A stretch of DNA of 36,787 bases from Synechococcus sp. SB0668_bin_13. GTDB lineage: Bacteria; Cyanobacteriota; Cyanobacteriia; PCC-6307; Cyanobiaceae. Within the stretch, counting starts at the first letter, position 1, and every line of letters starts with the position of its first letter. Position numbers and translations under genes: made by a program. The stretch is taken from positions 1 to 36,787 of the forward strand of contig VXWH01000133.1 in NCBI GenBank assembly GCA_009836025.1. The letters are read 5' to 3'. Shown one piece after another: positions 36,517 to 36,787 of the stretch. The notes beneath the pieces are model-generated. The model saw nothing but the letters and a program-made list of their open reading frames with translations. It was not told the origin of the DNA and ran no database searches.

Positions 36517-36544
36517 TTGACATGAGAGGGGCGTCTCCTAAAAT
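36517..36544 (+). promoter_or_regulatory. Candidate sigma70-type promoter of the terminal lipoprotein gene
   Basis: TTGACA (36517-36522), 16-bp spacer, TAAAAT (36539-36544), about 130 nt upstream of the ATG. Confidence 0.5.
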
Positions 36545-36671
36545 AAATATGTACATGCTGTCGAAACGTGCTTTCTGCTCTCCATGCCATGCTTCGCTTC
36601 ACTAGCCCCCCGCCCCGAAGGCGGTGCCAGATATGGAATTTGAGGGAATTTTAATTTTAAGAACGTCACCA

Positions 36672-36787
36672 ATGACTCAAGAGGCCCGCCCCGTCGGTTC
36701 TGCTCGTCGCTTCTGCTCGCGTGTCCTCCTGGCGTTGCCCCTTGTTCTGCTAGCTGCCTGTGGTGGTGGTGGCAGCAGTGGTGGGGG
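36672..36787 (+). CDS. Lipoprotein, N-terminal part only (runs off the window)
   Basis: MTQEARPVGSARRFCSRVLLALPLVLLAACGGGGSSGG...; Arg-rich n-region, hydrophobic core, LAAC lipobox followed by a Gly/Ser linker. Confidence 0.75.
   Translation, partial: MTQEARPVGSARRFCSRVLLALPLVLLAACGGGGSSGG

Overview
GC-rich cyanobacterial chromosome segment. The picocyanobacterial character is supported by CpcG, a CpcS/CpeS-like lyase, NdhN, LdpA, Psb32/TPM, a PxcA/CemA-like protein and a complex C cofactor-assembly protein. A 'Candidatus Synechococcus spongiarum'-like or related Synechococcus origin is my inference. Housekeeping blocks: dnaX-clpX-tig (minus strand); asd-dapA-rnj-HAD-recA (plus); bioY-lspA-GTPase (minus); a photosynthesis-associated set ending in cobU; an AarF/ABC1 kinase and an MscS channel; DUF4912-cpcG-cpcS; tRNA-Gln(TTG); an R3H/AAA ATPase; ldpA-ndhN. 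Between cobU and a conserved membrane protein (about 19981-26390) is an accessory island. It holds a DNA methyltransferase fused to a C-terminal HNH nuclease, fragments of an IS630 transposase, a second methyltransferase and a frameshifted response regulator, plus an imelysin / di-heme cytochrome / Crp-Fnr cluster. A short non-autonomous repeat family (about 130-190 bp, terminal inverted repeats near CCGAGTTCTGGATAAGG, core GGCTTCCCCAAGCCCCAAGCCAG) occurs four times: one copy at 11.7 kb beside other gene fragments and three in the island. The MTase-HNH gene lies between two of these copies, and repeat ends supply the stop codons of cobU and of the methyltransferase remnant. Other points of interest: no clpP between tig and clpX, a trigger factor with a divergent PPIase domain, and a Gly/Ala-zipper micro-ORF behind a heptanucleotide tandem repeat. 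All calls come from reading the sequence and the supplied ORF translations; no database search was run.
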